The notes: a model not told the origin generated them from the sequence alone. 49,219 bases of DNA from UBA3076 sp964646435 (GCA_964646435.1 CAZYEJ010000012.1:1-49219), one strand, 5' to 3'; shown: positions 26,510 through 35,455, counted from the first letter of the stretch. A program made the numbers and translations.

Positions 26510-26843
26510 TGAACTCCTTTCTTAGAAATTACGTAACAGAATAGCCTTGGTCCGGGAAAAAGACAACAGTAAGGAGCCGATTTGAATCAGCCGTCTGCGG
26601 CAGAACTTAAAAAGTAAATTCCTATACTATCAAATTAGCTTTGAAATTCGAAAAAGTCTGCCCATGCCGGGTGGAGGTGAACAATTACGGTAGCAGATGG
26701 AGTATTTTCAGCATAATCAGCTATCGGTTCCACCCTAGATCTTGACATAACGATCAATTAGCAGATAGGTTTGATGATCATTAAGGATGTTTATGGTTTT
26801 AGTTAAAAATTAAGAGTTAAGAGTTAGGAATTAGGAAAAGCAA
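26510..26843 (+). promoter_or_regulatory. Divergent intergenic region with possible promoter for the hdrA-acs operon
   Basis: This 334-bp gap separates valS (minus) from hdrA (plus), so both promoters should lie here. On the plus strand TTGACA (26742-26747), a 17-bp spacer and ATAGGT (26765-26770) form a plausible sigma-70-type promoter with a weak -10. A repetitive purine/T stretch (TTAAGAGTTAAGAGTTAGGAATTAGGAA) runs up to the hdrA start. No riboswitch was recognised. Confidence 0.35.
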
Positions 26844-29800
26844 ATGCCTGAAGGCAAAGCTAAAAAAACCGGTGCGGTTATGGTGCTGGGCGGAGGGATT
26901 GCGGGGGTACAGACAACTTTGGATCTTGCCGACCTGGGCTACTACGTATACCTGGTGGAAAAAAAGGCCTCTATCGGTGGGGTCATGGCCCAGTTGGACA
27001 AGACCTTCCCTACCAACGACTGCTCGTTGTGAATACTGGCACCGAAATTGGTTGAGGCCGGTCGGTCTCCAAATATAGAGATCCTGACAAGTGCCAGGCT
27101 GGAAACCCTGGAGGGAGAACCAGGGCGGTTTACGGCTGGAGTGCATCAGGAGCCGCGTTTCATAGACGATGATAAGTGCACGGCCTGTGGTACGTGTACA
27201 ATGTATTGCCCTATGCCGATTGTTGATCTGTACAATGAAAGACTGAATATAACCCGTGCGCCTCACATAGACTATGTCCAGGCCATACCATCCAGCTACT
27301 ACATAGATCCCAAAGCCTGCCTGAGAATAAACTATGAGACCTGTAATCTTTGTGCCCAGATATGCACGGCCCAGGCTATAGATTTCAGCCAGAAGCCCAG
27401 AGAGCTAAGCCTGGACATCGGAGCTGTGGTCCTGACTCCAGGGTTTGGCAGGACAGACCGGTCTGTTCTGGAAAAGTACGGTTATGGACGTTTCCTCAAT
27501 GTGGTCACAAGCATAGAGTTTGAACGATTGACCTGCGCATCCGGGCCGACAGAGGGCCACATAGTCCGCCTCTCCGACAAAAAACCGCTTAAAAAAATCG
27601 CATTTCTCCAGTGCGTGGGCTCCAGGGACGAGACATGTGGAAACGGTTACTGCTCCACTGTCTGCTGCATGTATGCCATAAAAGAGGCCTCGGTTGCAAA
27701 AGAACACAATCCGGATCTGGATATTGCCCTTTTCTTTATGGATGTCCGGACTCAGGGTAAAGGCTTTGATGCTGCAAGGGAGCGGGCTGAGGATAAATAT
27801 GGACTCAGGGTCATAAGGGCCAGAATTCCCAGGATAGACCAGGTAGACGGGCAGCTTGCCCTTACCTGGACGACAGATGACGGAAAGTCTGGTTCAGAAC
27901 TATTTGATATGGTGGTCCTCTCAGAAGGACTTAATGCCCCGAAGGACGCAAAGGCAATTGCGGAGATTGCCGGCATAGAGCTTAATCACTATGAATTCTG
28001 TAAGACGTCCGTGGATTCACCCCTTGCTACAAGCCGTGACGGGGTCTATGTGGCAGGGGCCTTTCAGGGACCCAAGGATATTCCCGAGAGTGTCACCCAG
28101 GCCTCCGGTGTGGCAGCCATGGCCTCGGAACTCCTGTCAGAAGTCCGGAATACCCGAACTGTTACAATATCATACCCTGAAGAGGACAAGGCCCTTGCGT
28201 CTGAGGGACCCCGGATAGGTGTATTTGTCTGTCACTGCGGGTCCAATATTGCCGGTGTTGTGGATGTTAATGCGGTCAAAGATTATGCGGGTACGCTTCC
28301 GGGTGTAGTATTTTCCAAAGACACCCTCTACTCCTGTTCCCAGGATGCCCTGAAGGGCATAGCTGATAAAATAAAGGAAAATCGGCTTAACCGTGTCGTC
28401 ATTGCGGCCTGTTCCCCCCGCACCCATGAACCCCTTTTCCAGGAAACCTTGAAGTCAATTGGTCTAAACCCGGCACTTATCGAGATGGCCAACATCAGGG
28501 ATCAATGTTCCTGGGTCCATTCACAGGAACCAAAGGCCGCAACTGAAAAGGCCAAGGACCTTGTCCGGATGGCAGTGGCCAAGGCAAGGCTCCTGGAACC
28601 TCTGGAACAGACAACTGTGGACGTGTTGCCCACTGCCTTGGTGATAGGAGGCGGTGCAGCAGGTATAACTGCAGCACTCAGCATCGCAGACCAGGGCTTT
28701 GAGTGCATACTAGTGGAACGAAGCAATCAACTGGGAGGTAATCTGAGGCGGCTCGTCTGGACCATGGACGGAAAAGAGGCATCGAAGGTCCTGGATGACC
28801 TGATAAAGAGGGTGGACAAACATCCCAGGGTCCGTGTAATGCTACAGGCTCAGGTGGAGGCGATTTCCGGTTATGTGGGTAATTTTACCTCTTCCATTGT
28901 TAAAGGGGGGCAGGCCGTGGTTGTTGACCACGGCGTGATAGTCATTGCAACAGGAGGCCGTGAATACAGCCCCAAGTCTTATAAATATGGCAAGAATAAC
29001 CGGGTAATTACCCAACTTGAACTTGAGGAGAGTCTGGCCAAGGGTAAGGGCATACTGAAGAATGTAAAAAATGTTGTCATGATTCAGTGCGTGGGCAGCC
29101 GCGGGGAAGACATGAGTCACTGCAGCCGGTTGTGCTGTACCCAGGCGATCAAAAATGCGCTTAAACTCAAAGAGATTAAACCAAATCTCAGAATCTATTG
29201 CCTTTACAGGGACATGCGCACCTATGGTTTTTATGAAGACTTATTCCGGGAAGCCAGAAAAAAAGGCGTAATATTCATAAGATATCAGCCTGACCGCAGG
29301 CCTCAGGTAATAGAAAAGGACCGGAAGATTAAGGTCCGGGTCTTTGACCGTCTCCTGAAAGATGAGATTGATATATCTGCATGCCTTGTGGTGCTATCCG
29401 TAGGCATCGCTCCAGGGGATAATAAGGCCCTGGCCAAAGTCTTAAAGACCCCCCTGACTCCGGAAGGTTTTTTCCTTGAGGCCCACGTGAAACTGCGGCC
29501 GGTTGAACTGGCTTCAGAAGGCATTTATTTTTGCGGATTGGCCCATGGACCTAAATGCCTTGATGAATCAATAGCCCAGGCAAAAGCAGCCGCGGCAAAG
29601 GCCGCCATACCCCTGGCAAAAGGGAAGGCAGCGGTTGCTCCCATAGTCTCAAGAGTTGACAAAGATGTCTGCATCGGGTGTGGAATCTGCGAAAGCCTTT
29701 GCCCCTTTAATGCCATTCGTCTTATCAAGGTAAACAAGCGGCGCAAGGCAGAGACCATTACCGCATCCTGTAAGGGCTGTGGAATATGTGCATCACACTG

Positions 29801-29888
29801 TCCTACACTTGCCATCAGTATGGGTGGATTTACGGACGAGGCCATTATGGCCCAGATTCATGCCTTTGCAGGAGAAAAATGCGTTTAG
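26844..29888 (+). CDS. hdrA: HdrA-like flavoprotein with in-frame UGA selenocysteine
   Basis: HdrA is the FAD-containing electron-bifurcating (or confurcating) core of heterodisulfide-reductase-type complexes. Reading through the TGA at 27030-27032 gives 1014 residues. Sec63 falls in TFPTNDCSL-U-ILAPKL, where relatives have Cys. An N-terminal HdrA-like flavin module (about 1-450; FAD loop VLGGGIAGVQ; two 4Fe-4S motifs at Cys112-122 and Cys159-174) precedes a second HdrA unit (VCHCGSNI from about 455; FAD loop VIGGGAAGIT near 597). The chain ends in a two-cluster ferredoxin domain (CIGCGICESLC, CKGCGICASHC). It heads the mvhD-hdrC-mvhD-metVF-acs cluster, pointing to coupling with methylene-THF reduction. 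Without selenocysteine insertion it would be a 62-residue fragment. Confidence 0.9.
27033..27069 (+). promoter_or_regulatory. Candidate bacterial SECIS element in hdrA
   Basis: GAGGCC (27054-27059) can pair with GGTCTC (27064-27069; one G-U pair) around the loop GGTC (27060-27063). The loop begins 27 nt after the UGA, and the GGU-type loop matches SelB-dependent bacterial SECIS hairpins such as that of E. coli fdhF. Pairing was judged by eye. Confidence 0.6.
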
Positions 29889-29912
29889 AAAAAAGTAAAA
29901 AAGGAGCAAATC

Positions 29913-30671
29913 ATGACCCAGGAGGTCTTTAATCCGCACATCTTAGGCTTCCTTTGCCATTGGTGCTGCTATGCGGCAGCCGATGCGGCAGGCGTGTCAC
30001 GATACCAGTATCCATCCAATGTCAGGGTTATCAGGGTTATGTGCACGGGCAGGATAGATGTCCGGTTTATCCTGGAAGCATTTGGATGCGGTGCTGACGG
30101 CGTTTTTACCGGCGGCTGACACCTGGGAGAGTGTCATTACCAGTCTGGTAATTACGAAGCGATGATAATAGCAGAGACCTGCCGCCAAGCACTCAAAGAT
30201 GCAGGGGTAAATCCTGACCGCATGGCCCTTGAGTGGGCCTCGGCTGCTGAAGCCCCCAGATTTGTAGAACTTATTACAGGGTATGTGTCAGACATAAAGT
30301 CCATGGGGCCCTTAGGTACTGCTGAGGGTGAGAAGGGAAAAGATGTAATTCGCATGCATTTAAAGGCCGGGATCAAAGCGGCCTCAGGACGAAAAGTGCG
30401 CACTGCCCTTGGTAAATTAGCTAAAGATATAAACAAGTCGGATGATTACAGCCCTCATGTCATTTCAGCAGGAGTGGCAAGCAAGGTCCTTCCTGCTTTC
30501 CGCAAGGAGAGACTCACTCAGGAAATACAGCTTTGCCTTGCGGAACAGGGGCCCTGTAAAAGTGCCGACCTGTGTGAAAAAACCGGCGGAAGCAACAAAG
30601 AGATAGAAAAAATTCTGGAGACCCTTTCCAAGAAGGAATTGGTAAAGGAGAAAGGGTCGAAGTGGTATTAA
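29913..30671 (+). CDS. mvhD: MvhD-type iron-sulfur subunit with in-frame UGA selenocysteine
   Basis: MvhD carries electrons between HdrA and a hydrogenase, formate dehydrogenase or other partner through a 2Fe-2S cluster. Reading through TGA at 30117-30119 gives 252 residues. The core is intact: FLCHWCCYAAADAAG, RVIRVMCTGRIDVRFILEAF, then G-G-U-HLGECHYQSGNYEA, where Sec69 replaces the first Cys of the usual G-C-H-x-G-x-C-H-Y motif. After about residue 140 there is a C-terminal extension ending in a winged-helix-like segment (LAEQGPCKSADLCEKTGGSNKEIEKIL). It lies 24 bp after hdrA and 3 bp before the HdrC-like gene. Archaeal and deltaproteobacterial relatives are known with Cys or Sec at this site. 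Confidence 0.9.
30120..30152 (+). promoter_or_regulatory. Candidate bacterial SECIS element in mvhD
   Basis: ATTACCAG (30136-30143) and CTGGTAAT (30145-30152) form a perfect inverted repeat whose realistic loop is AGTCT. It lies 17-33 nt after the UGA, within the range used by bacterial SelB. A second small hairpin, TGACAC/GTGTCA, includes the UGA itself and might compete with it. Confidence 0.55.
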
Positions 30672-30674
30672 ATT

Positions 30675-31247
30675 ATGGCTATACAGTCTTCGAAGTTGAA
30701 TAATTCATTTGTGTCAGAGCTGTCCAATTTGAAAGGATGCTCTTCTCTGGCCCAGTGTTATGGATGTGGTTCGTGCAGTAGTGTGTGTCCTGTGGAGAAA
30801 GTAGTACCGGGATTTGATCCCAGAAAGATCATACACATGGTAGTCCTTGGGCTTGAGAAACAGCTCTTGAGTTCGGATATAATCTGGGCCTGTTCCCAGT
30901 GTCAGAGCTGCGTAGAGGTCTGTCCCCAGGGAGTTCGTTGCAGCGATGTGATCAAGGCCCTGCGGGATAAGGCCCTCAAACAGGGTCTGGTGGATCAAGA
31001 GCGTCTGGCGAATCTGGGGCTCCTGGCAAAGGTTGATCCTGAAAAATGCGTGGCATGCCTCACGTGCGTCAGGTTTTGCCCGTTTGGTGCACCCTATATA
31101 ACTGATACAGGCCATGCCTATATTGAACCGGAGCTTTGCAAGGCATGTGGTATATGCGTCATGGAGTGTCCTGCCGGGGCCATTACTCTGGCCCCATCAC
31201 TTGAACAGAAGGGACTGAATAAGTTGAGTGAATGGGTGACTGGATGA
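30675..31247 (+). CDS. HdrC-like ferredoxin with four 4Fe-4S motifs
   Basis: A 190-residue soluble iron-sulfur protein. The N-terminal half is HdrC-like, with CYGCGSCSSVCP (Cys28-38) and CSQCQSCVEVCP (Cys73-83). The C-terminal half is a two-cluster ferredoxin, with CVACLTCVRFCP (Cys125-135) and CKACGICVMECP (Cys155-165). It could wire HdrA to another oxidoreductase. There is no HdrB-type protein with CCG motifs beside it, so the usual HdrC-HdrB partnership is missing here. Spacing of 3 bp after mvhD and 8 bp before the second mvhD shows tight co-expression. It may deliver electrons to MetVF or exchange them with free ferredoxin. Confidence 0.85.
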   Translation: MAIQSSKLNNSFVSELSNLKGCSSLAQCYGCGSCSSVCPVEKVVPGFDPRKIIHMVVLGLEKQLLSSDIIWACSQCQSCVEVCPQGVRCSDVIKALRDKALKQGLVDQERLANLGLLAKVDPEKCVACLTCVRFCPFGAPYITDTGHAYIEPELCKACGICVMECPAGAITLAPSLEQKGLNKLSEWVTG

Positions 31248-31255
31248 GCACATAG

Positions 31256-31666
31256 ATGAATAATAATCACCAAATCGGAAAGATCGTGGCCTTTTGCTGC
31301 AACTACACGGCCAGTGTTGCGACTGATACGTTGAGGGAGGCAGGTCTTATTCCGGAAAGTCTGGATGTAAAGAAGCTGCCATGTACTGGTCGTATTGAAG
31401 TACGTGCGCTGTTAGATGCCTTTGAACAAGGGGCTGAGGCAGTATTTGTGGCAGGTTGCCGTGCAGATGAATGTCATAACCTTTCCGGCAGCAGGCGGGC
31501 TGAAAAAAGAGTTGGTTATACAAAAAAGCTCCTTAAGGAATTGAATATCGATCCGGACCGGATTGAGATGTTCTTTGTTCACTGTGGTGAGACCGAGCCC
31601 ATTGTGAAGGCGGTCAGGGAGATGACAGCACGGATCTCAAAATTAGAGCGATTGCATAGTACTTAA
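31256..31666 (+). CDS. Second MvhD-type iron-sulfur subunit (cysteine form)
   Basis: A 136-residue MvhD-family protein: IVAFCCNYTASVATDTLREAG, KKLPCTGRIEVRALLDAFEQGAEAVFVAG, then CRADECHNLSG, which corresponds to the G-C-H-x-G-x-C-H-Y motif. The expected first His is Arg and the final Tyr is Asn. A last segment, MFFVHCGETEPIVKAVREM, supplies another Cys. Unlike the upstream paralogue it encodes Cys, not Sec, and has no C-terminal extension. Two MvhD-type subunits in one operon suggest two exit routes for electrons, or a heterodimer; this is inference. The next gene, metV, starts 101 bp downstream after a repeat. Confidence 0.85.
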   Translation: MNNNHQIGKIVAFCCNYTASVATDTLREAGLIPESLDVKKLPCTGRIEVRALLDAFEQGAEAVFVAGCRADECHNLSGSRRAEKRVGYTKKLLKELNIDPDRIEMFFVHCGETEPIVKAVREMTARISKLERLHST

Positions 31667-31740
31667 TTAGAGCGATTAGCCTTTAGCTGTTAGCGATTAG
31701 TTTATAGCTAATAGCTAATTGCTGACAGCTCAACTTAGGT
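31667..31740. repeat. AGCTAAT-type palindromic intergenic repeat, second copy
   Basis: Text such as GCGATTAGCCTTTAGCTG, TAGCTAATAGCTAATTGC and TGACAGCTCAACTTAG matches the valS-nadC spacer at 23640-23795. It sits inside the hdr-met-acs gene series, where a hairpin could affect mRNA processing between mvhD2 and metV. Confidence 0.65.
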
Positions 31741-31767
31741 AACACCTGAGTCGGGAGTGATATAATA

Positions 31768-32436
31768 ATGATAATTGCTGAACAAAAGCCCTTGGATGAA
31801 ATCTTGGAGATAATTTCCGGGGTAGAAAAATTGCTCGTCCTTGGATGCAGAGGTTGCGTGGCAGTATGTTCTGCCGGTGGTGATAAGGAAGTGGGTATTC
31901 TTGCCTCTGCATTGCGCCTCGGAAGAAAAAAGGCTGGAAAACCAATAGAAATTGATGAAGCAACTTACGTTAGACAGTGCGATCCTGAGTATTTGGAACC
32001 GCTGAAAGAAGATGGGAAAAAATACGACGCAGTACTCTCAATGGCCTGCGGGGTTGGTGTAAATTTTATCGCAGACCGTTGCCCTGACGTCAATGTGCTG
32101 CCTGCCCTTAATACATTATTTTACGGTGCCAATCTGAGCAGCGGCGAGTGGGCCGAGATGTGTGCCGGCTGTGGGGCCTGCATATTACACCTGACTGGGG
32201 GTCTTTGCCCTGTCGCAAGATGTGCCAAAAGTCTGTCCAACGGACCCTGTGGAGGGTCTGTGGGGGGCAGATGCGAAATCAATCCGGATGTACCTTGCAT
32301 ATGGCATCAGATCTGTGAGAAACTGACTGGTCGAAATCAAGACCAACTACTCAGAAAAATCGTGCCCATTCGCGATTGGAGACCGTCTGGTCATGGCGGG
32401 CCGCGTCGCAGGATCAGGGAGGACTTGCTACCGTGA
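31768..32436 (+). CDS. metV: MetV-type methylenetetrahydrofolate reductase partner
   Basis: A 222-residue protein matching the MTHFR C-terminal-domain family (MetV), the iron-sulfur/zinc partner of MetF in acetogens. Seen: the Cys-rich start VLGCRGCVAVCSAGGDKEV (Cys27, 30, 34), RQCDPE, LSMACGVGVNFIADR, and a C-terminal run of cysteines (MCAGCGACILHLTGGLCPVARCAK, then SNGPCGGSVGGRCE). In Moorella, MetV and MetF form a complex with HdrABC and MvhD, and the same gene neighbourhood is seen here. Its stop overlaps the proposed GTG start of the metF fusion by four bases (GTGA). Confidence 0.88.
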   Translation: MIIAEQKPLDEILEIISGVEKLLVLGCRGCVAVCSAGGDKEVGILASALRLGRKKAGKPIEIDEATYVRQCDPEYLEPLKEDGKKYDAVLSMACGVGVNFIADRCPDVNVLPALNTLFYGANLSSGEWAEMCAGCGACILHLTGGLCPVARCAKSLSNGPCGGSVGGRCEINPDVPCIWHQICEKLTGRNQDQLLRKIVPIRDWRPSGHGGPRRRIREDLLP

Positions 32437-35400
32437 TATCAGGAAGCAATCTAGAACAGGTTTTAACCTCAGGTCAGTTCACAGTGACCGGAGAACTCGG
32501 CCCACCCCAAAACGGCAATTTTGATGTAGTCCGTGAGAAGGCCCGTATTCTCAAGGGCCATGTAGATGCTGTTAATATAACAGACTGTCAGACAGCTATA
32601 GTACGGATGTCCAGCCTGACCGCAGGGCTTATTGCATTGGCGGAAGGTGTGGAACCTGTGATGCAGATGACCTGCAGGGACAGGAACCGTATCGGCATGC
32701 AATCAGATATCCTGGGGGCCTCGGCGCTTGGCATAAAGAATCTCTTGTGCCTTACCGGAGATCACCAGAAATTTGGAAACCATCCCCAGGCAAAGGGTGT
32801 CTTTGACATGGACTCCATACAGCTACTGGGTATGGTCAAGGCAATGCGGGATGATAAAAAATTCCAGTGTGGTGATGAAATCAAGTCTCATGAGCCGAGG
32901 CTTTTACTTGGTGCGGCCGCAAATCCCTTTGCTGACCCATTTGAGTATAGGCCCATAAGAGTGGCCAAGAAGGTGGAGGCCGGCGCAAGCTTCATACAGA
33001 CCCAAATTATTTACAATGTCGAAAAATTTGCCAGGTTCATGGAGATGGTGAGAGACCTTGGCCTCCATGAAAAAGTCTATATCCTTGCAGGGGTGACGCC
33101 CCCCAAATCGGTTGGAATGGCGCGGTATATGAAAAAATTCGTGCCGGGCCTTGATGTTACAGATGAAGTTATTGAACGTCTGAAGGGTGCAAAGGACCCA
33201 AAGGAAGAAGGTATCAATATCTGTGTAGATATCATAAAGCAGGTCCGTGAAATACCGGGAGTGGCCGGGGTCCACGTTATGGCCATTGGATGGGAACAGG
33301 CGGTCCCTGAAATAGTCTCCCTTGCGGGTCTTTCTCCAAGACCGGGAGCAAAGACAGTTGAACCAAGGCTGAGGAGCTCCGAGTCCATAGAACTGATAGT
33401 ATCTAATGCAAAAAAAGACGCAAAAGCGGAGATAGAAAAGGCACTTGAGCAGGCCAAGGCCGAGGCACAGGTATCAAGAGATCTCGTTGTAAAAGAGAAA
33501 GAGAGGGTAACTTCGGAGATTTCCGGTCTTAAGAGGCAGGCACGGGAAGCAAAGGCAATTGCCGACCAAAAGGAGATGGAAATAGAGCGGCTTACCGCAG
33601 AACTTGCAAAGACTGAGGTCGGGCGGGGACATGTCCAGGCTGTGAGGGGGCCGGCCGAGAAGAGGGAAAGCAGTGCGCTTTCAACTCGCGAGAGGAGCGT
33701 ATTGACCTCCCTCAGGTCCGGGCTTGAGGCCCTGAGCAAAAGTCTGGGCATAAATGAGGATCAGCTTGAGGCCCTGAGACGATTTTTTGAGGCGGAATTC
33801 CTTTTGCACATGGATACAGCCGAACAGGTAACAGTTCCTTCTGAAAAAGCGGCTGTCCCCACAGAAGAGATAGAAAAACCGAAAGCAGGGGCCAGGCACA
33901 AGGAGGTAGTTAACCTTGTAGCCAAAGGCAATGTGCTCCTCCATAAAAATGATGCAGCCGGAGCACTTGATGCCTTTGAAAAGGCATTGGCAATTGAACC
34001 AAAGAACCAAAAGGCCGGGGAAGGACTGAAAAAGGCCAGGGATGCCTATAAGATTGCAGCGCTGGCTGAGGAAGTAGCAGCGCTGGCCGTACCGGAAGGA
34101 GTCCCCCCATGTCCTGAGGAATTGAGCTCCGAAGAGTGGCAGAGGAAATGGGTGATACGCTTTGTTGCCACAGGCAATGTCTGTCTGCATAAAGGTGATG
34201 TAGATGGGGCTTTGAAGGCCTTCAAACAGGCCCTGGAGCTGGAGCCGGATGATGAAAAGGCAAAGGCCGGTCTTCTGAAGGCAGAGTCCAGGGAAACAGC
34301 TCCTGTGTTGGTTCCTGCCGAGCCGGAGGTGCCGAAGAAAGCGGAAGTCCTACCCACTCCCGAGCCCAAAGCCACTCCAGTGACTGAGGAGGTAAAGGCC
34401 GAGGCAAAAAAAGAGGCACCTGTTCCGACTGCACCAACAGGGACAGGAAATCTATCTGTTGCTGAGCTTCCAAAGGAAACCAGATCTCTTTCTGAGAGAG
34501 CAGGTTCTATAACGGAGGACCAGTTTACAGAGGCCTGTACCGGCGTCATCCGTGAAGTGAGCCTGGATGAAGGTGAGAAGGCATTGACCGTTGGTGGGGC
34601 ATCTACTTTGCCCTTTCATCTGTTTGAAGGAGATATGCCCCATGTGCCTAGGATTGCCTATGATGTCCTGGATTTAGAGCCGGAAGACTGGCCTGATGTG
34701 CTTGGCAAGTATTATTCCGATGTATTCTCGGATCCGGTTGCATGGGCCAGGAAATGCATAAATGATTATGGCGCAGAGGCCATTTGTCTTTCCCTTGTCA
34801 GCACTGATCCCAATGGCATGAATCGACCCTCGGGCGAGGCAGCCAAGGTGGCCCAGTCGGTGATAGAAGGAGTAGATGTGCCAGTGATCCTCTGGGGTTG
34901 CGAAAATGCTGAAAAAGATACCGAGACCCTGAGAGAGGTGACCAACCTTGTGGGCAATCGCAAGGTGTGTTTGGGTCCGCTGAGTGATGCAAATTATCGT
35001 TCCTTAGGGGCCACGGCCATGGCCTTTCAGCTTCCAGTTGTGGCATCCACGCCCATTGACGTAAATCTTGCCAAGCAGTTGAATATATTGCTGGAAAACC
35101 TTGGATTATCCCTGGATCAAATTTTGATGGATACCTCCATCGGGGCTGTAGGTTATGGAATGGAATACTCCTACTCAGTTATGGAGCGTATAAGGCTGGC
35201 TGCCCTGACTCAGCAGGATGAGAAGCTCCAGGTACCCTTTATATGCAATCTCGGAAGAGAAGTCTGGAAGACCAAGGAGTGCCGTTTACCAAGTGATGCC
35301 CTTTTGGGGGATCAAGAGCGCCGGGGAGTACTCATGGAGGCAGTAACCGCCTCAACTTTGCTGCTTGCCGGGGGCGAACTCATGGTAATGATGCACCCAA

Positions 35401-35444
35401 AAGCAATTGCCCTGACAGAGGCGCTGATAAAGGGAATGATGTAG
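32433..35444 (+). CDS. metF-acsD: Fusion: MetF - coiled coil - TPR - AcsD (CFeSP small subunit)
   Basis: One uninterrupted frame of 1003 residues. Residues 1-310 are MetF (GQFTVTGELGPPQNGNFD; CRDRNRIGMQSDILGASALG; LCLTGDH; QTQIIYNVEKFARF), the methylene-THF reductase. Residues about 315-400 are a Lys/Glu/Ala-rich coiled coil. Two TPR-like units lie at about 490-560 and 572-625 (AKGNVLLHKNDAAGALDAFEKAL; ATGNVCLHKGDVDGALKAFKQAL), then a Pro/Glu-rich linker. Residues about 700-1003 are AcsD, the small subunit of the corrinoid iron-sulfur protein (IAYDVLDLEPEDWPDVL, STDPNGMNRPSG, MDTSIGAVGYGMEYSYSVMERIRLAAL). These are normally separate proteins. A start 57 bp upstream is possible, but GTG 32433 overlaps the metV stop, as in coupled pairs. 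Confidence 0.9.
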   Translation: MISGSNLEQVLTSGQFTVTGELGPPQNGNFDVVREKARILKGHVDAVNITDCQTAIVRMSSLTAGLIALAEGVEPVMQMTCRDRNRIGMQSDILGASALGIKNLLCLTGDHQKFGNHPQAKGVFDMDSIQLLGMVKAMRDDKKFQCGDEIKSHEPRLLLGAAANPFADPFEYRPIRVAKKVEAGASFIQTQIIYNVEKFARFMEMVRDLGLHEKVYILAGVTPPKSVGMARYMKKFVPGLDVTDEVIERLKGAKDPKEEGINICVDIIKQVREIPGVAGVHVMAIGWEQAVPEIVSLAGLSPRPGAKTVEPRLRSSESIELIVSNAKKDAKAEIEKALEQAKAEAQVSRDLVVKEKERVTSEISGLKRQAREAKAIADQKEMEIERLTAELAKTEVGRGHVQAVRGPAEKRESSALSTRERSVLTSLRSGLEALSKSLGINEDQLEALRRFFEAEFLLHMDTAEQVTVPSEKAAVPTEEIEKPKAGARHKEVVNLVAKGNVLLHKNDAAGALDAFEKALAIEPKNQKAGEGLKKARDAYKIAALAEEVAALAVPEGVPPCPEELSSEEWQRKWVIRFVATGNVCLHKGDVDGALKAFKQALELEPDDEKAKAGLLKAESRETAPVLVPAEPEVPKKAEVLPTPEPKATPVTEEVKAEAKKEAPVPTAPTGTGNLSVAELPKETRSLSERAGSITEDQFTEACTGVIREVSLDEGEKALTVGGASTLPFHLFEGDMPHVPRIAYDVLDLEPEDWPDVLGKYYSDVFSDPVAWARKCINDYGAEAICLSLVSTDPNGMNRPSGEAAKVAQSVIEGVDVPVILWGCENAEKDTETLREVTNLVGNRKVCLGPLSDANYRSLGATAMAFQLPVVASTPIDVNLAKQLNILLENLGLSLDQILMDTSIGAVGYGMEYSYSVMERIRLAALTQQDEKLQVPFICNLGREVWKTKECRLPSDALLGDQERRGVLMEAVTASTLLLAGGELMVMMHPKAIALTEALIKGMM

Positions 35445-35455
35445 AGAGGATTGTA

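Noticed and set aside
26510..26843. T-box or riboswitch upstream of valS or hdrA
   Set aside because: No T-box consensus or known riboswitch core was recognised by eye. A covariance-model search would be decisive.
27030..27032. hdrA as two genes or a nonsense-mutated pseudogene
   Set aside because: The UGA occupies a conserved Cys position, the frame continues as perfect HdrA with no start signal after it, and a SECIS-like hairpin follows.
32376..32432. Earlier ATG start for the metF fusion
   Set aside because: It would overlap metV by 61 bp and add residues not seen in MetF. The GTG at 32433 forms a four-base overlap with the metV stop.
33077..34549. Long minus-strand open frames of 167-224 residues opposite metF-acsD
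   Set aside because: They are Ser/Thr/Pro-rich shadow frames of a GC-biased gene. No ribosome sites or motifs were seen.
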